In this document: piece after piece, positions 55,171 through 64,000 of the stretch
Layout of the letters: each line of letters opens with the position of its first letter
Numbering within the stretch: the stretch's first letter is position 1
Origin: Lactobacillus isalae
Lineage (GTDB): Bacteria; Bacillota; Bacilli; Lactobacillales; Lactobacillaceae
Length of the DNA stretch: 64,000 bases
Direction: 5' to 3'
Assembly (NCBI RefSeq): GCF_947539375.1
Contig: NZ_OX443569.1
Coordinates: 1 to 64,000 of the forward strand
Notes under the pieces: generated by a model
Database searches by the model: none
The model's input: the letters and a program-made list of their open reading frames with translations, nothing else
What the model was told of the DNA's origin: nothing
Translations under genes and position numbers: made by a program

Positions 55171-55186
55171 TTTGTTATAACAAATG
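55171..55186. promoter_or_regulatory. 16-bp palindromic operator before the PTS genes
   Basis: Identical to the 54379 site. A weaker copy (TTGTTATATCAA, 55154-55165) lies 17 bp upstream centre to centre roughly, which may allow cooperative binding. Confidence 0.85.
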
Positions 55187-55235
55187 TACTAATATAAAAA
55201 TGTAAGCGATTTCTATAAAGGGAAGAGGAAAAAAG

Positions 55236-56636
55236 ATGAAAGACTTTACTAAATCATCTGGATGGAAAAAGTTTCAAAACGGCTTTGTCAGAGTCGCTGG
55301 AAAAATTTCTGGAAATAGGTTGTTGTTAACCTTACGTGATACGTTTGTTCTTGTTGCAGCCACAACTATGATTGCAGGTTTTGCAATTATGATTCAAAAC
55401 GTAATTATTGATCCAATGAATGGACTGATCTTTGGTAAACAAGGTTTAGGATTAGGAAAACTAATCGCAGGCTCATGGAGTAGTTGGGAACAAAGCGGTT
55501 TTTATAACGGTTTAAAGACAATTGCTAATTTAATTGCCTTAGTTTCTAATGGTACTTTAAATATTTTTGCTTTATTGCTAGTAGTCATTTTCTCATATGA
55601 AGTTTCAAGAAAATTCTTTACGGATAAAGCGGAGCACATGACTGATGTTTTGTTTGGATTAGGTGCTTTCTTCATTTGTATTCCTTGGAATTTTCAATAT
55701 GCGATTCCTAACACTAAGAAAACGGTCAATGTTTTAAACTATATTGATACTCAATATTTAGGGACTCAAGGTGTGTTTGCTGCTATTTTAATTAGTGGAT
55801 TTGCAGTTTGGATCTATAACAAGATTGCTCAAAAGAATATTACGATTAAATTGCCAGATTCCGTTCCACCAGCAGTTGCACAAAGTTTTTCTTCATTAAT
55901 TCCTGGTTCAATTACTTTAGGTATTTTTATTGTGTTAACTGGAATTAGTACTGCATGTACTGGAAAAACAATGCCTGCTTTGTTCTTATCAGTTTTACAG
56001 GCTCCAGCATTAGCAATTTCAAGAACAGGTGCGTTTGCTTTTGTTTCTCAATTTACTTGGAGCTTACTTCAATGGTTTGGTATTCACCCAAGTTCAATTT
56101 GGGGCGCAATCTTTGGAATGACCTGGACGATTAATGACACCCAAAATATGTTGGGACAAGCTCACCATATTTTTTCAACTTTATTCATGAATTTCTCAAC
56201 TATTGCTGCTGGTACTTTTTCACTTTCACCAGTTCTAGCAATTTTGATCGCTTCGAAACGTGTTGGTGCTAGAAAGATTACTAAGATTGCATTGTTACCA
56301 GCAATCTTTAATATTTCTGAACCAATTACTTTTGGTTTACCAATTGTTTTGAATCCAATTTACTTTATTCCATTTGTTTTGTCTCAACCAATCGGTTTCT
56401 ATATTGGTTTGTTCTTCACCAAAATTGGTTTTATTGCACCAATTGTAAATAATGTCCCATGGACTGTGCCAACGCTTTTATCAGGCCTGCTTTATACTGG
56501 GAATATTCGCGGTGTGATTGTTCAAGCAATTTGTCTAACTGTTACAACGCTACTTTATATTCCTTTCGTAAAAATTGACAACAAATTAAACGCAGAGAGA
56601 ATTGCCATGGACGAGATGGATCGGGCTAATTCTTAA
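55236..56636 (+). CDS. PTS EIIC component, lactose/cellobiose family
   Basis: 466 residues, about ten membrane segments. LRDTFVLVAATTMIAGFAIMI near 29-49 is typical of the start of CelB-type EIIC, and FNISEPITFGLPIVLNP near 355-371 is the sugar-site signature (the NxxE motif). It imports and, with EIIB and EIIA, phosphorylates a beta-glucoside-like or oligosaccharide substrate. It is separated from its EIIB gene by an esterase gene. Confidence 0.9.
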   Translation: MKDFTKSSGWKKFQNGFVRVAGKISGNRLLLTLRDTFVLVAATTMIAGFAIMIQNVIIDPMNGLIFGKQGLGLGKLIAGSWSSWEQSGFYNGLKTIANLIALVSNGTLNIFALLLVVIFSYEVSRKFFTDKAEHMTDVLFGLGAFFICIPWNFQYAIPNTKKTVNVLNYIDTQYLGTQGVFAAILISGFAVWIYNKIAQKNITIKLPDSVPPAVAQSFSSLIPGSITLGIFIVLTGISTACTGKTMPALFLSVLQAPALAISRTGAFAFVSQFTWSLLQWFGIHPSSIWGAIFGMTWTINDTQNMLGQAHHIFSTLFMNFSTIAAGTFSLSPVLAILIASKRVGARKITKIALLPAIFNISEPITFGLPIVLNPIYFIPFVLSQPIGFYIGLFFTKIGFIAPIVNNVPWTVPTLLSGLLYTGNIRGVIVQAICLTVTTLLYIPFVKIDNKLNAERIAMDEMDRANS

Positions 56637-56647
56637 GAGGAAAAACT

Positions 56648-58189
56648 ATGAAACTTAATCAAAATTTATTAGCAGACATTTTTCAAGACGGGATGGTTTT
56701 TCCACGCAATAAAGATTTTAAAGTTGGTGGATATATTGACCCTAATCAAGCAGTAGAAGTTGAATTTGATCAAAAAAATTATTTAACTAAGAGTGATGCT
56801 CATGGTATGTGGCAAGTTATTTTGACAGCAGTGAGTGAAACATCTGTAAAAAAATTAATTGTTAAAAGTAATAATGAAAGTCAGACAATTTCTGATATAA
56901 AATTTGGACGTGTATATTTATTAGGTGGTCAATCTAATATTGAATATCGATTAAAGGATGAAGAGCATTATCAAAAAATATCTTCCGATTTAAAGTCAGG
57001 AAAATATCCGAATTTGTATTATTACAACGTTCCTCAAGTTGACTATATTAATTCTAAAACCGGTGAAGTAAAACCTAAGAATTTACAGCTAGAAAGTTGG
57101 CATCATATTAATGAAAATAATGCTGGAATGGTTTCAGCAATTGGATTTTATATGATGATGGCTTTGCGGGAAAGTGGTATTAAAGAACCTCTTGCAGTTG
57201 TAGATTGCTTTAAGGGCGGAACGTCAGCTAGTGTCTGGATTAAAGAAGCAGATTTAGCAGGTGAAACTGAATTAAAAAAGGCTTTTTTAGATAAGTATTA
57301 TGAAACAATTGCAGGCAAAAGCTGGGAAGATTTTGACCGTGAAACTAAAGCGTATAATCTAACAGTAGAAAAGCATAATCAAGATCTGGCTAAGTATCTA
57401 AAAATGCATCCTGATACAAGTTTAAGCACAGCTAAAAATATCGTTGGACATACCCCTTGGCCACCACCATATCGTCCAGATTTGTATACTAGACCAAGTG
57501 GTTTAAATGAAACAATGCTTAAGCAAATTGAATTTGGCGTATTTAATCAAATGATCTGGTATCAAGGAGAAAACGATACAGATCGAGCAAAATATTATGA
57601 TAAACTTTTGCCTCTTTTACTTCATACTTGGCGTCAAACTATACATGATCCATCGTTACCAGTTAAACTAATTCAATTACCGGGATATGCAGATTATCCA
57701 GGTGATTCAGGAGCTAAAATTCGTCAAACGCAATTACAAGTTGCACGCACAATTCCACAAGTTGATTTAATATCATTTATTGATGGCGGAGAAGAGCATA
57801 ATATTCATCCTACTAATAAAAAAATTATGGGGATGCGATTAGGTAAAATCGTTGCTGGCAATGATTATGCTGGAACTCCTTATGTGAATAAGATGGAAGT
57901 TCAAAGTAAAGGTGAAAAATATAGATTAATTTTTAATGTTGTTCGTTGTCAAAGGCTACATTTAGAAAAAGAGACATATCTAAAGATTAGTTATTTTGAT
58001 AAAAAAGTTGAACAAATAAAGTTAAGTAGTGATAATTTTCAGAAGAATAAGCTGATTATTGATTTAGATGAATTACCTCAAGAAGTAAGTTATGCATATG
58101 AAAATTATTCTCATCATATTGGTCTATATAATGAACTAAATTATCCACTTTCTCCTTTTAGAATTAATTGTGTAAAGAAGGCATTATAA
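56648..58189 (+). CDS. SGNH-type acetylesterase (sialate O-acetylesterase-like)
   Basis: 513 residues. LLGGQSNIEYRL near 96-107 holds the nucleophilic Ser in the GQSN block; IWYQGENDTDRAKYYDKLLP near 301-320 is the conserved WYQGE segment; GEEHNIHPTNKKIMGMRLG near 380-398 supplies the catalytic His. This matches the SASA-type (PF03629) esterases. No signal peptide is visible, so it should act inside the cell on an imported, acetylated sugar. It lies between EIIC and EIIB, with short spacings on both sides. Confidence 0.85.
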   Translation: MKLNQNLLADIFQDGMVFPRNKDFKVGGYIDPNQAVEVEFDQKNYLTKSDAHGMWQVILTAVSETSVKKLIVKSNNESQTISDIKFGRVYLLGGQSNIEYRLKDEEHYQKISSDLKSGKYPNLYYYNVPQVDYINSKTGEVKPKNLQLESWHHINENNAGMVSAIGFYMMMALRESGIKEPLAVVDCFKGGTSASVWIKEADLAGETELKKAFLDKYYETIAGKSWEDFDRETKAYNLTVEKHNQDLAKYLKMHPDTSLSTAKNIVGHTPWPPPYRPDLYTRPSGLNETMLKQIEFGVFNQMIWYQGENDTDRAKYYDKLLPLLLHTWRQTIHDPSLPVKLIQLPGYADYPGDSGAKIRQTQLQVARTIPQVDLISFIDGGEEHNIHPTNKKIMGMRLGKIVAGNDYAGTPYVNKMEVQSKGEKYRLIFNVVRCQRLHLEKETYLKISYFDKKVEQIKLSSDNFQKNKLIIDLDELPQEVSYAYENYSHHIGLYNELNYPLSPFRINCVKKAL

Positions 58190-58501
58190 ATGAAAAAGAT
58201 TTTACTTTCTTGTGCTGGCGGTTTTTCAACATCACTTTTAGTTAATAAGATGAAGGAAGCTGCTAAAGCAGAAGGAAAAGAATATGAAATTAAAGCTGTT
58301 GCAGCAGCTCAAGTAGAAGATATTATTGAAAAAGATGCACCAGATTGTATTTTGATTGGACCACAAATTAAGTATATGGAAGATCAACTTAAGTCTGATG
58401 CTAATAAGCATCATATCCCATTAGAAGCTATTGGTATGCAAGATTATGGCACAATGAATGGTAAAAATGTAATTGCTCAAGCTGAGCGATTACTGGGATA
58501 A
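58190..58501 (+). CDS. PTS EIIB component, lactose/cellobiose family
   Basis: 103 residues; KKILLSCAGGFSTSLLVNKM carries the phosphorylated Cys8. The fold and length match CelA/LacB-type EIIB. It starts one base after the esterase stop. No EIIA is nearby, so a shared EIIA must be encoded elsewhere. Confidence 0.92.
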   Translation: MKKILLSCAGGFSTSLLVNKMKEAAKAEGKEYEIKAVAAAQVEDIIEKDAPDCILIGPQIKYMEDQLKSDANKHHIPLEAIGMQDYGTMNGKNVIAQAERLLG

Positions 58502-58509
58502 AGCTTAAA

Positions 58510-58557
58510 AGAAGTATGAAACAAGATTCCCCCTCTTGATTCATACTTCTTTTTTTG
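58510..58557 (+). terminator. Terminator of the PTS-esterase operon
   Basis: AGAAGTATGAA/TTCATACTTCT with a 19-base loop and T7. Confidence 0.88.
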
Positions 58558-58661
58558 ACCGCTTAGAACTTTAAAATGACCACTTGGTTACTTTCACTAG
58601 ATTTTAATCTTACATCCATGTTTAATATAATTATCGAAAATGAAACAAGGAAGTGAGAATT

Positions 58662-59120
58662 GTGAAAGTTAAGCTTGAACTTGATCCAGATCAAAAAGAA
58701 TCCGAGGTAACCATTCATGCTAGGCAACTAACACCAGAAATAGAAAGAATTTATCATCAACTTCAAGCGGATTCAGATCATCCTGATCAAATTGAAGGGA
58801 TGATGGACCATACTTCCTATTATTTAAGTATTAACGATATTCTCTTTTTTGAAACAGATGCTAAGCAAGTAATGGCGCATACAACTAGGAATGCATATTT
58901 TGTTAAGTACAAATTGTATGAACTAGAAAACTTATTAAGTGGACAATTCATGCGAGTATCGAAATCGACAATTTTAAATTTAGATCAAATTTATGCTGTT
59001 ACTAAGTCGATTTCTAATTGTCAGATTAAGTTTCATGATTCGTATAAAACTGTCTATGTTTCTAGAAGATATTACCGAGATTTGAACGAGAGATTAAAAG
59101 AGAGAAGGGCATTATCATGA
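58662..59120 (+). CDS. LytTR-domain DNA-binding regulator
   Basis: 152 residues. The C-terminal LytTR domain (about 45-148) shows INDILFFETDAKQVMAHT, FMRVSKSTILNLDQI and the terminal SRRYYRDLNERLKE. No receiver domain is present. Start GTG 58662 follows AAGGAAG by eight bases; the upstream GTG 58653 is inside that region. It overlaps the next, membrane gene by 4 bp. Such LytTR plus membrane-protein pairs are common in lactobacilli and probably respond to envelope state. Confidence 0.85.
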   Translation: MKVKLELDPDQKESEVTIHARQLTPEIERIYHQLQADSDHPDQIEGMMDHTSYYLSINDILFFETDAKQVMAHTTRNAYFVKYKLYELENLLSGQFMRVSKSTILNLDQIYAVTKSISNCQIKFHDSYKTVYVSRRYYRDLNERLKERRALS

Positions 59121-59875
59121 GAAAGGCCAGTTTTGGAAGAGTTCTTTGGGGATTAGGCTTGCTTGCGGCAGCTGCATTTTTAGTTTTAGATCAGCTCCAC
59201 TTGATGCCACTAGAATTAGGCTTTTGGGCAATTTTTTGGACGGTAGTTTTTGGAGCAACTTTGATTACATCATTAGTTAATAAAAGTTTAGGAGGCAGTA
59301 TTTTTTCAATTGCATTCTTATTAATTATTTATGCAAAACCACTTCATATTGAACAGATTGTTCCTTGGACAGTGCTTTTAGCTGCATTTTTAATTTGGGG
59401 AGGGCTGAGACTGATTTTCAAAAAAAGCTGGAAGCCGACTGTGATTATCAATGGCGAGAAGGTTGACGCTAATTGGTCAGACTTGAAGGCTCCACATAAG
59501 TTTAAGGCTGAGCATGTTTTTTCGGACACAACTAGTTCAGATAGTGGTGACAATATTGTAATTAGTGAAAAGATGTCTTCTACTGCACGTTATGTTCATT
59601 CACAACATTTAGAAACGGTGACTGTGAATGTTTCAATGGGGGATGTTGATGTATATCTTGATTCAGCTAAGCCTGCTGGGGATGAAGTAATTGCTAATAT
59701 TAATATGTCGATGGGAGATCTGAATTTCTATATTCCAACTTCTTGGCGAGTTGATAATCGACTTGAACGGAAATTTGTCGATTTCACTATTGATGGTGAT
59801 CAACCAACAAATGGTCCAATACTAGTGCTTCAAGGACGTGCTAATATGGGAGATATTACCGTTAAAAGAGTTTAG
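59117..59875 (+). CDS. LiaF-like membrane protein
   Basis: 252 residues. Four membrane segments in the first half (about 8-110) are followed by a soluble beta-rich domain with VNVSMGDVDVYLDSAKP and INMSMGDLNFYIP repeats, typical of the LiaF C-terminal (DUF2154/toastrack) fold. It may gate the coupled LytTR regulator. The function is family-level inference. Confidence 0.8.
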   Translation: MRKASFGRVLWGLGLLAAAAFLVLDQLHLMPLELGFWAIFWTVVFGATLITSLVNKSLGGSIFSIAFLLIIYAKPLHIEQIVPWTVLLAAFLIWGGLRLIFKKSWKPTVIINGEKVDANWSDLKAPHKFKAEHVFSDTTSSDSGDNIVISEKMSSTARYVHSQHLETVTVNVSMGDVDVYLDSAKPAGDEVIANINMSMGDLNFYIPTSWRVDNRLERKFVDFTIDGDQPTNGPILVLQGRANMGDITVKRV

Positions 59876-59920
59876 AATAGAACTCTAATTTGAAGTAAAA
59901 ATTAATTTGCTGTAAAATAC

Positions 59921-59949
59921 TTGTAGTAAACAAATACTTGTAGTACATA
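59921..59949 (+). promoter_or_regulatory. Promoter of the second antitoxin-like RNA, with 13-bp direct repeats
   Basis: TTGTAG, 17-bp spacer, TACATA. The 13-mer AATACTTGTAGTA occurs at 59916-59928 and 59933-59945, a 17-bp period that places copies over both promoter elements. Confidence 0.5.
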
Positions 59950-59952
59950 AAA

Positions 59953-60074
59953 AGAGAGCTACTGGGAATAGCTCTCTAAAGTACAAGCCGCTAAAAGTGC
60001 GGTGGTAAAGATTAATTGCAAACTAAAAAGTCGCTATCAAACTCGACCAAAAGTTATGGAGCGGCTTTTTTTTG
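59953..60074 (+). ncRNA. Second candidate antitoxin small RNA
   Basis: A unit of about 120 nt starting with a 9-bp hairpin (AGAGAGCTA/TAGCTCTCT, 59953-59977) and ending with AGCGGCTT and a T8 tract; AAGCCGCT at 59985 can pair with that AGCGGCTT, or form a local CCGC/GCGG hairpin. Its end almost touches the stop codon of a converging 50-codon hydrophobic ORF. It resembles the 49.1-kb locus in layout. Confidence 0.55.
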
Positions 60075-60080
60075 TTTGCT

Positions 60081-60233
60081 CTATTTTTTCTTCCACAAAT
60101 CGTGGAAAGCCTTTATCAGTCGTTTTACAGCTTTTGCTAACTCCGTTAAATCTTTTGCAAGTTTTATTAAAACAAGAACAAGACAATCCAAGAGACTGAC
60201 TAAAGCAATGACAGTGCCAAGTAAGGCCACCAT
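60081..60233 (-). CDS. 50-residue membrane peptide, candidate type I toxin
   Basis: Minus-strand frame from ATG (CAT at 60231-60233), preceded at about 13 bases by AAAGGAAG. One hydrophobic segment (VALLGTVIALVSLLDCLVLV) is followed by an amphipathic basic helix ending AFHDLWKKK. This is the holin-like or Hol-Tox type I toxin build. It converges on the small RNA above. Longer frames overlapping it (60037-60267 minus, 60002-60199 plus) have poor composition and are shadows. Confidence 0.6.
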   Translation of the reverse strand: MVALLGTVIALVSLLDCLVLVLIKLAKDLTELAKAVKRLIKAFHDLWKKK

Positions 60234-60331
60234 CAAGCAAAGTGTACTTCCTTTCAGCAAGAATCAAGGCAATAGGTGTTACACCATTGGCATCATCTCC
60301 TCAAACAAATATCTAAGTAAATTAGCACTTT

Positions 60332-60358
60332 TTAGCACTCGAGTAAGAAAAGTGCTAA
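60332..60358. promoter_or_regulatory. CIRCE element 1
   Basis: TTAGCACTC, nine bases, AAGTGCTAA: the HrcA operator with one mismatch. It lies upstream of the groES -35. Confidence 0.9.
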
Positions 60359-60375
60359 TTTTTACGTCTAAATAC

Positions 60376-60404
60376 TTGCTTTTCTTTTATAAACAATGTA
60401 CTAT
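60376..60404 (+). promoter_or_regulatory. groESL promoter
   Basis: TTGCTT, 17-bp spacer, TACTAT, lying between the two CIRCE elements. Confidence 0.7.
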
Positions 60405-60416
60405 CGTAATTGTAAG

Positions 60417-60443
60417 TTAGCACTTATGATATATGAGTGCTAA
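60417..60443. promoter_or_regulatory. CIRCE element 2
   Basis: TTAGCACTT, nine bases, GAGTGCTAA: one mismatch in the left arm. It lies at or just after the expected transcription start, the classical repressing position for HrcA. Confidence 0.95.
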
Positions 60444-60484
60444 GTAATGTAATTATAGATTAAATATGTACAGGAGGGACTAAC

Positions 60485-60769
60485 GTGTTACAACCAATTG
60501 GTGATCGCGTGATCGTTAAAGTTAAAGACGAAGAAGAAGAAAAAGTTGGAGGCATTGTCCTGGCTTCTAACGCTAAAGAAAAGCCTCAAATGGGCGAAAT
60601 CATTGCTGTAGGAACTGGTAAGCGCAACGCAAACGGCGACTTAATTCCTATGTCAGTTGAAAAAGGTGAAACAGTATTCTTTGATAAATACTCTGGCACT
60701 AACTTGAAGTACGAAGGCGAAAAGTATTTAGTACTTCGTGAAAGCGACTTATTAGCTGTCGTTAAGTAA
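60485..60769 (+). CDS. groES: Co-chaperonin GroES
   Basis: 94 residues forming the lid of Gro[28 protein letters not shown] and the mobile loop region are canonical. GTG start, with GGAGGGA upstream. Under HrcA control by two CIRCE elements. Confidence 0.97.
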   Translation: MLQPIGDRVIVKVKDEEEEKVGGIVLASNAKEKPQMGEIIAVGTGKRNANGDLIPMSVEKGETVFFDKYSGTNLKYEGEKYLVLRESDLLAVVK

Positions 60770-60779
60770 TTAAATTTGA

Positions 60780-62432
<1,653 letters not shown>

Positions 62433-62468
62433 TTTAGAATTTAGTTACATTTAATAATTAAATAGACT

Positions 62469-62510
62469 AAAAACATCTCGTAATTTAATTGATTACGAGA
62501 TGTTTTTTTG
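62469..62510 (+). terminator. Terminator of groESL
   Basis: AAACATCTCGTAAT/ATTACGAGATGTTT perfect 14-bp stem, T7. Confidence 0.93.
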
Positions 62511-62549
62511 CATAAATTATTAAATGATTAATTTTAAAATAAGTTTATA

Positions 62550-62558
62550 TGATATAAT
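62550..62558 (+). promoter_or_regulatory. Extended -10 promoter of the leader ORF and ABC exporter
   Basis: TGATATAAT, a perfect TATAAT with TGn extension, about 20 bp before the leader ribosome site. No clear -35. Confidence 0.6.
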
Positions 62559-62592
62559 TTAATAAAAATATTATATTTAGGAGGATGAAAAG

Positions 62593-62643
62593 ATGATTAC
62601 GGTAGTATCAGACGCACATCAAAATATACAAATCACTAGATAA
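62593..62643 (+). CDS. 16-residue leader peptide ORF
   Basis: AGGAGG (62579-62584), eight bases, ATG, then 16 codons ([16 protein letters not shown]) and TAA-TAG double stop. The ribosome site is as good as that of groES. Three bases after the stop a hairpin begins that ends against the ribosome site of the ABC gene. It is probably translated as a regulatory leader or a small peptide. Confidence 0.55.
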   Translation: MITVVSDAHQNIQITR

Positions 62644-62645
62644 TA

Positions 62646-62691
62646 GATGAACGGAAAATAATTAAATTTCATTTTGTTAAATCCGTTCATC
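62646..62691 (+). promoter_or_regulatory. Hairpin between leader ORF and ABC exporter gene
   Basis: GATGAACGGA and TCCGTTCATC form a perfect 10-bp stem around a 26-base AT-rich loop. The last stem base is followed at once by GAGGAGG (62692-62698), the ribosome site of the exporter. No T tract, so the likely effect is on translation or RNA stability. Confidence 0.65.
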
Positions 62692-62702
62692 GAGGAGGCA
62701 AA

Positions 62703-64000
62703 ATGAAACATTTACAAAAATTAAACCAATACTTCAAAGAATTAACTAGAACTTATCGTCTGTTCTTCAAATCAGCCCCTTTAGTTGCCACGTGTGTCTT
62801 ATTACTTGCGCCGCTTCAAGCAGTAATTCCTCTACTTGCTGTGGCAGCGGGGCAAAAGGTAATTGATCAAGTTACTAATCATTCACCATTTATGGAAATG
62901 ATCATTGTCTGGATTGTAGCTACTGCGTTTCAACAATTTTTACCATCCCTTTCGACAATGGTTCAAGGAGTTCTAACTGATAAATTAACAGGTTTTATCA
63001 ATATTAGCTTGATGAAAAAATCGGCGGACTTACAATCGATCAGTATTTTTGATGACAGTAAGTATTTTGACGATTTACAAATGCTCAGAGATGATGCAAG
63101 CTGGCGTCCAGTTAATTTAATTGTTTTTGGTGTATCGGTTTTGCAATCATTTCTAACGCTAGCTTTTATGTTAATTTATCTGGCACGATACAATTGGTGG
63201 CTAGCTTTGCTTTTATTAGTAGTCATGGTACCACAAAGTATTTCTTACTATCGTATCCAACAACAGTCATTTGAAACAATGGTTGAAAGAAGCAAGAACG
63301 CTAGGTATTTGCACTACTACAGTGGACTATTGCTTGATCGCAGGGATGCTAAAGAAGTTAGACTTTTTAATATGTTTCAAAAGATCATTGAAAAGTATAT
63401 AAGCTTATTTGAACAAACTAAAAGAGATGTTAATCAAATTCGTAAAAAGCAACTTGCGACTAGTTCACTGTTTGTTGTATTAACTGTCGGAGTGTTTGGC
63501 TATGGTTTTTATTGGTTTACTAATTCAGTAAGAATAGGTGCATTAGAAGTTGGCGTCTTATTGATGTTTGTTTCAGTGATCGGCTATATTTCTACTAGCA
63601 TGGCGCGAGTAGTGGAAGATAGTAGTTTGCTATATGACTCATTGTTGTGGATTGAAAAATACTTTAATTTTCTTAAGTATCAAGATAATTTTGAAAATGG
63701 TACGCAAAATTTCCCCGATGATTTCGAGAATCTTAACGTTAAGAATTTATCCTTCACTTATCCATTTTCTGATACTGAGATTTTGCACAATGTTAGTTTC
63801 TCAGTTAAAAGTGGAGAAAAAGTTGCAATTGTTGGAGAAAATGGGTCGGGAAAGTCTACTTTGGTAAAATTATTAATGCGTTTTTATGACCCGACTAATG
63901 GAAAAATTTCTGTTGATAACTATGATTTAAAAGACATTAATATTTTCGACTTGCATAAAAATCTATCAGCTACTTTTCAAGATTTTTCTCGCTTTAAATT
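62703..64000 (+). CDS. ABC exporter (membrane-ATPase fusion), 5' part
   Basis: The frame is open from ATG 62703 to the window end, 432 codons seen. An N-terminal six-span membrane domain (first span near residues 20-42, [21 protein letters not shown]) is followed by the ATPase domain with Walker [17 protein letters not shown] near 377-392 and Q-loop [11 protein letters not shown] at the edge. It is a half-size, homodimer- or heterodimer-forming exporter, multidrug or peptide type. The signature motif and Walker B lie outside the window. A shadow frame at 63634-63867 lies within it. Confidence 0.85.
   Translation, partial: MKHLQKLNQYFKELTRTYRLFFKSAPLVATCVLLLAPLQAVIPLLAVAAGQKVIDQVTNHSPFMEMIIVWIVATAFQQFLPSLSTMVQGVLTDKLTGFINISLMKKSADLQSISIFDDSKYFDDLQMLRDDASWRPVNLIVFGVSVLQSFLTLAFMLIYLARYNWWLALLLLVVMVPQSISYYRIQQQSFETMVERSKNARYLHYYSGLLLDRRDAKEVRLFNMFQKIIEKYISLFEQTKRDVNQIRKKQLATSSLFVVLTVGVFGYGFYWFTNSVRIGALEVGVLLMFVSVIGYISTSMARVVEDSSLLYDSLLWIEKYFNFLKYQDNFENGTQNFPDDFENLNVKNLSFTYPFSDTEILHNVSFSVKSGEKVAIVGENGSGKSTLVKLLMRFYDPTNGKISVDNYDLKDINIFDLHKNLSATFQDFSRFK

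Noticed and set aside
60002-60420. Plus-strand frames 60002-60199 and 60016-60420 and minus-strand frame 60037-60267
   Set aside because: They cross terminators and a CIRCE element, or are out of phase with the better-supported 50-codon ORF; composition is not protein-like.
63634-63867. 77-codon plus-strand frame
   Set aside because: Shadow inside the ABC exporter, which has clear membrane and Walker A motifs in another frame.

Overview
The window looks like a chromosome segment of a low-GC Gram-positive lactobacillus, most likely of the Lactobacillus johnsonii/gasseri/taiwanensis group. The evidence is AT-rich DNA, standard code, strong AGGAGG ribosome sites, Mub-type LPxTG adhesin repeats, a ComX/SigH-like factor, mini-RNase III, an mreless core gene order (rpmG-secE-nusG-rplK-rplA; ffs-dnaX-ybaB-recR; tmk-darA-holB-yabA-rsmI; tsaB-rimI-tsaD; purA-purB) and CIRCE-controlled groESL. 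The species call is an inference; no search was run. No rRNA, tRNA, CRISPR or insertion sequence was recognised.

Layout. 1-2.0 kb: 3' end of a repeat-rich mucus-binding surface protein with an LPQTG anchor. 2.2-11.1 kb: housekeeping block (pepC, dut-radA, gltX, cysS-mrnC-rlmB, a SigH-like sigma factor and a small unknown gene). 11.2-17.1 kb: carbohydrate kinase, an orphan DXS-like thiamine enzyme, an MFS carrier and a polyprenyl diphosphate synthase. 17.5-23.1 kb: rpmG-secE-nusG-rplK-rplA, then an amino-acid ABC transporter, then rplJ-rplL. 23.2-36.6 kb: potassium channel, small membrane proteins, tadA, SRP RNA, DNA replication/repair and tRNA-modification operons. 36.7-42.0 kb: CLC channel, guaC, purA-purB with PurBox-like sites.

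42.0-49.0 kb is the most unusual stretch. It is an AT-rich, tightly coupled run: an Rgg-like regulator, a 12-codon ORF with an ideal ribosome site (MDWWTTLPIITA), a three-part ABC-2 exporter, a nucleotidyltransferase-fold protein, a protein with two nucleoside-deoxyribosyltransferase-like halves, a CYTH (triphosphate tunnel) enzyme, an HhH-GPD glycosylase-like protein and a NUDIX hydrolase. The set suggests a peptide-controlled system that makes or handles, and exports, a nucleotide- or nucleoside-derived small molecule. That reading is inference; no known pathway was matched.

49.0-58.6 kb: a likely type I toxin-antitoxin locus, a lone class III CoA-transferase, an ABC-F protein, Rex, a LOG-family protein, and a GntR-regulated PTS locus with an acetylesterase, marked by two identical 16-bp palindromes. 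58.6-64 kb: LytTR regulator plus LiaF-like membrane protein, a second candidate type I toxin-antitoxin locus, groES-groEL with two CIRCE elements, and the start of an ABC exporter preceded by a 16-codon leader ORF and a hairpin that abuts its ribosome site.

Small signals that automated annotation would probably miss are the 12- and 16-codon ORFs, two short hydrophobic toxin-like ORFs with partner RNAs, and a 20-bp hairpin that buries the ribosome site of the SigH-like factor.
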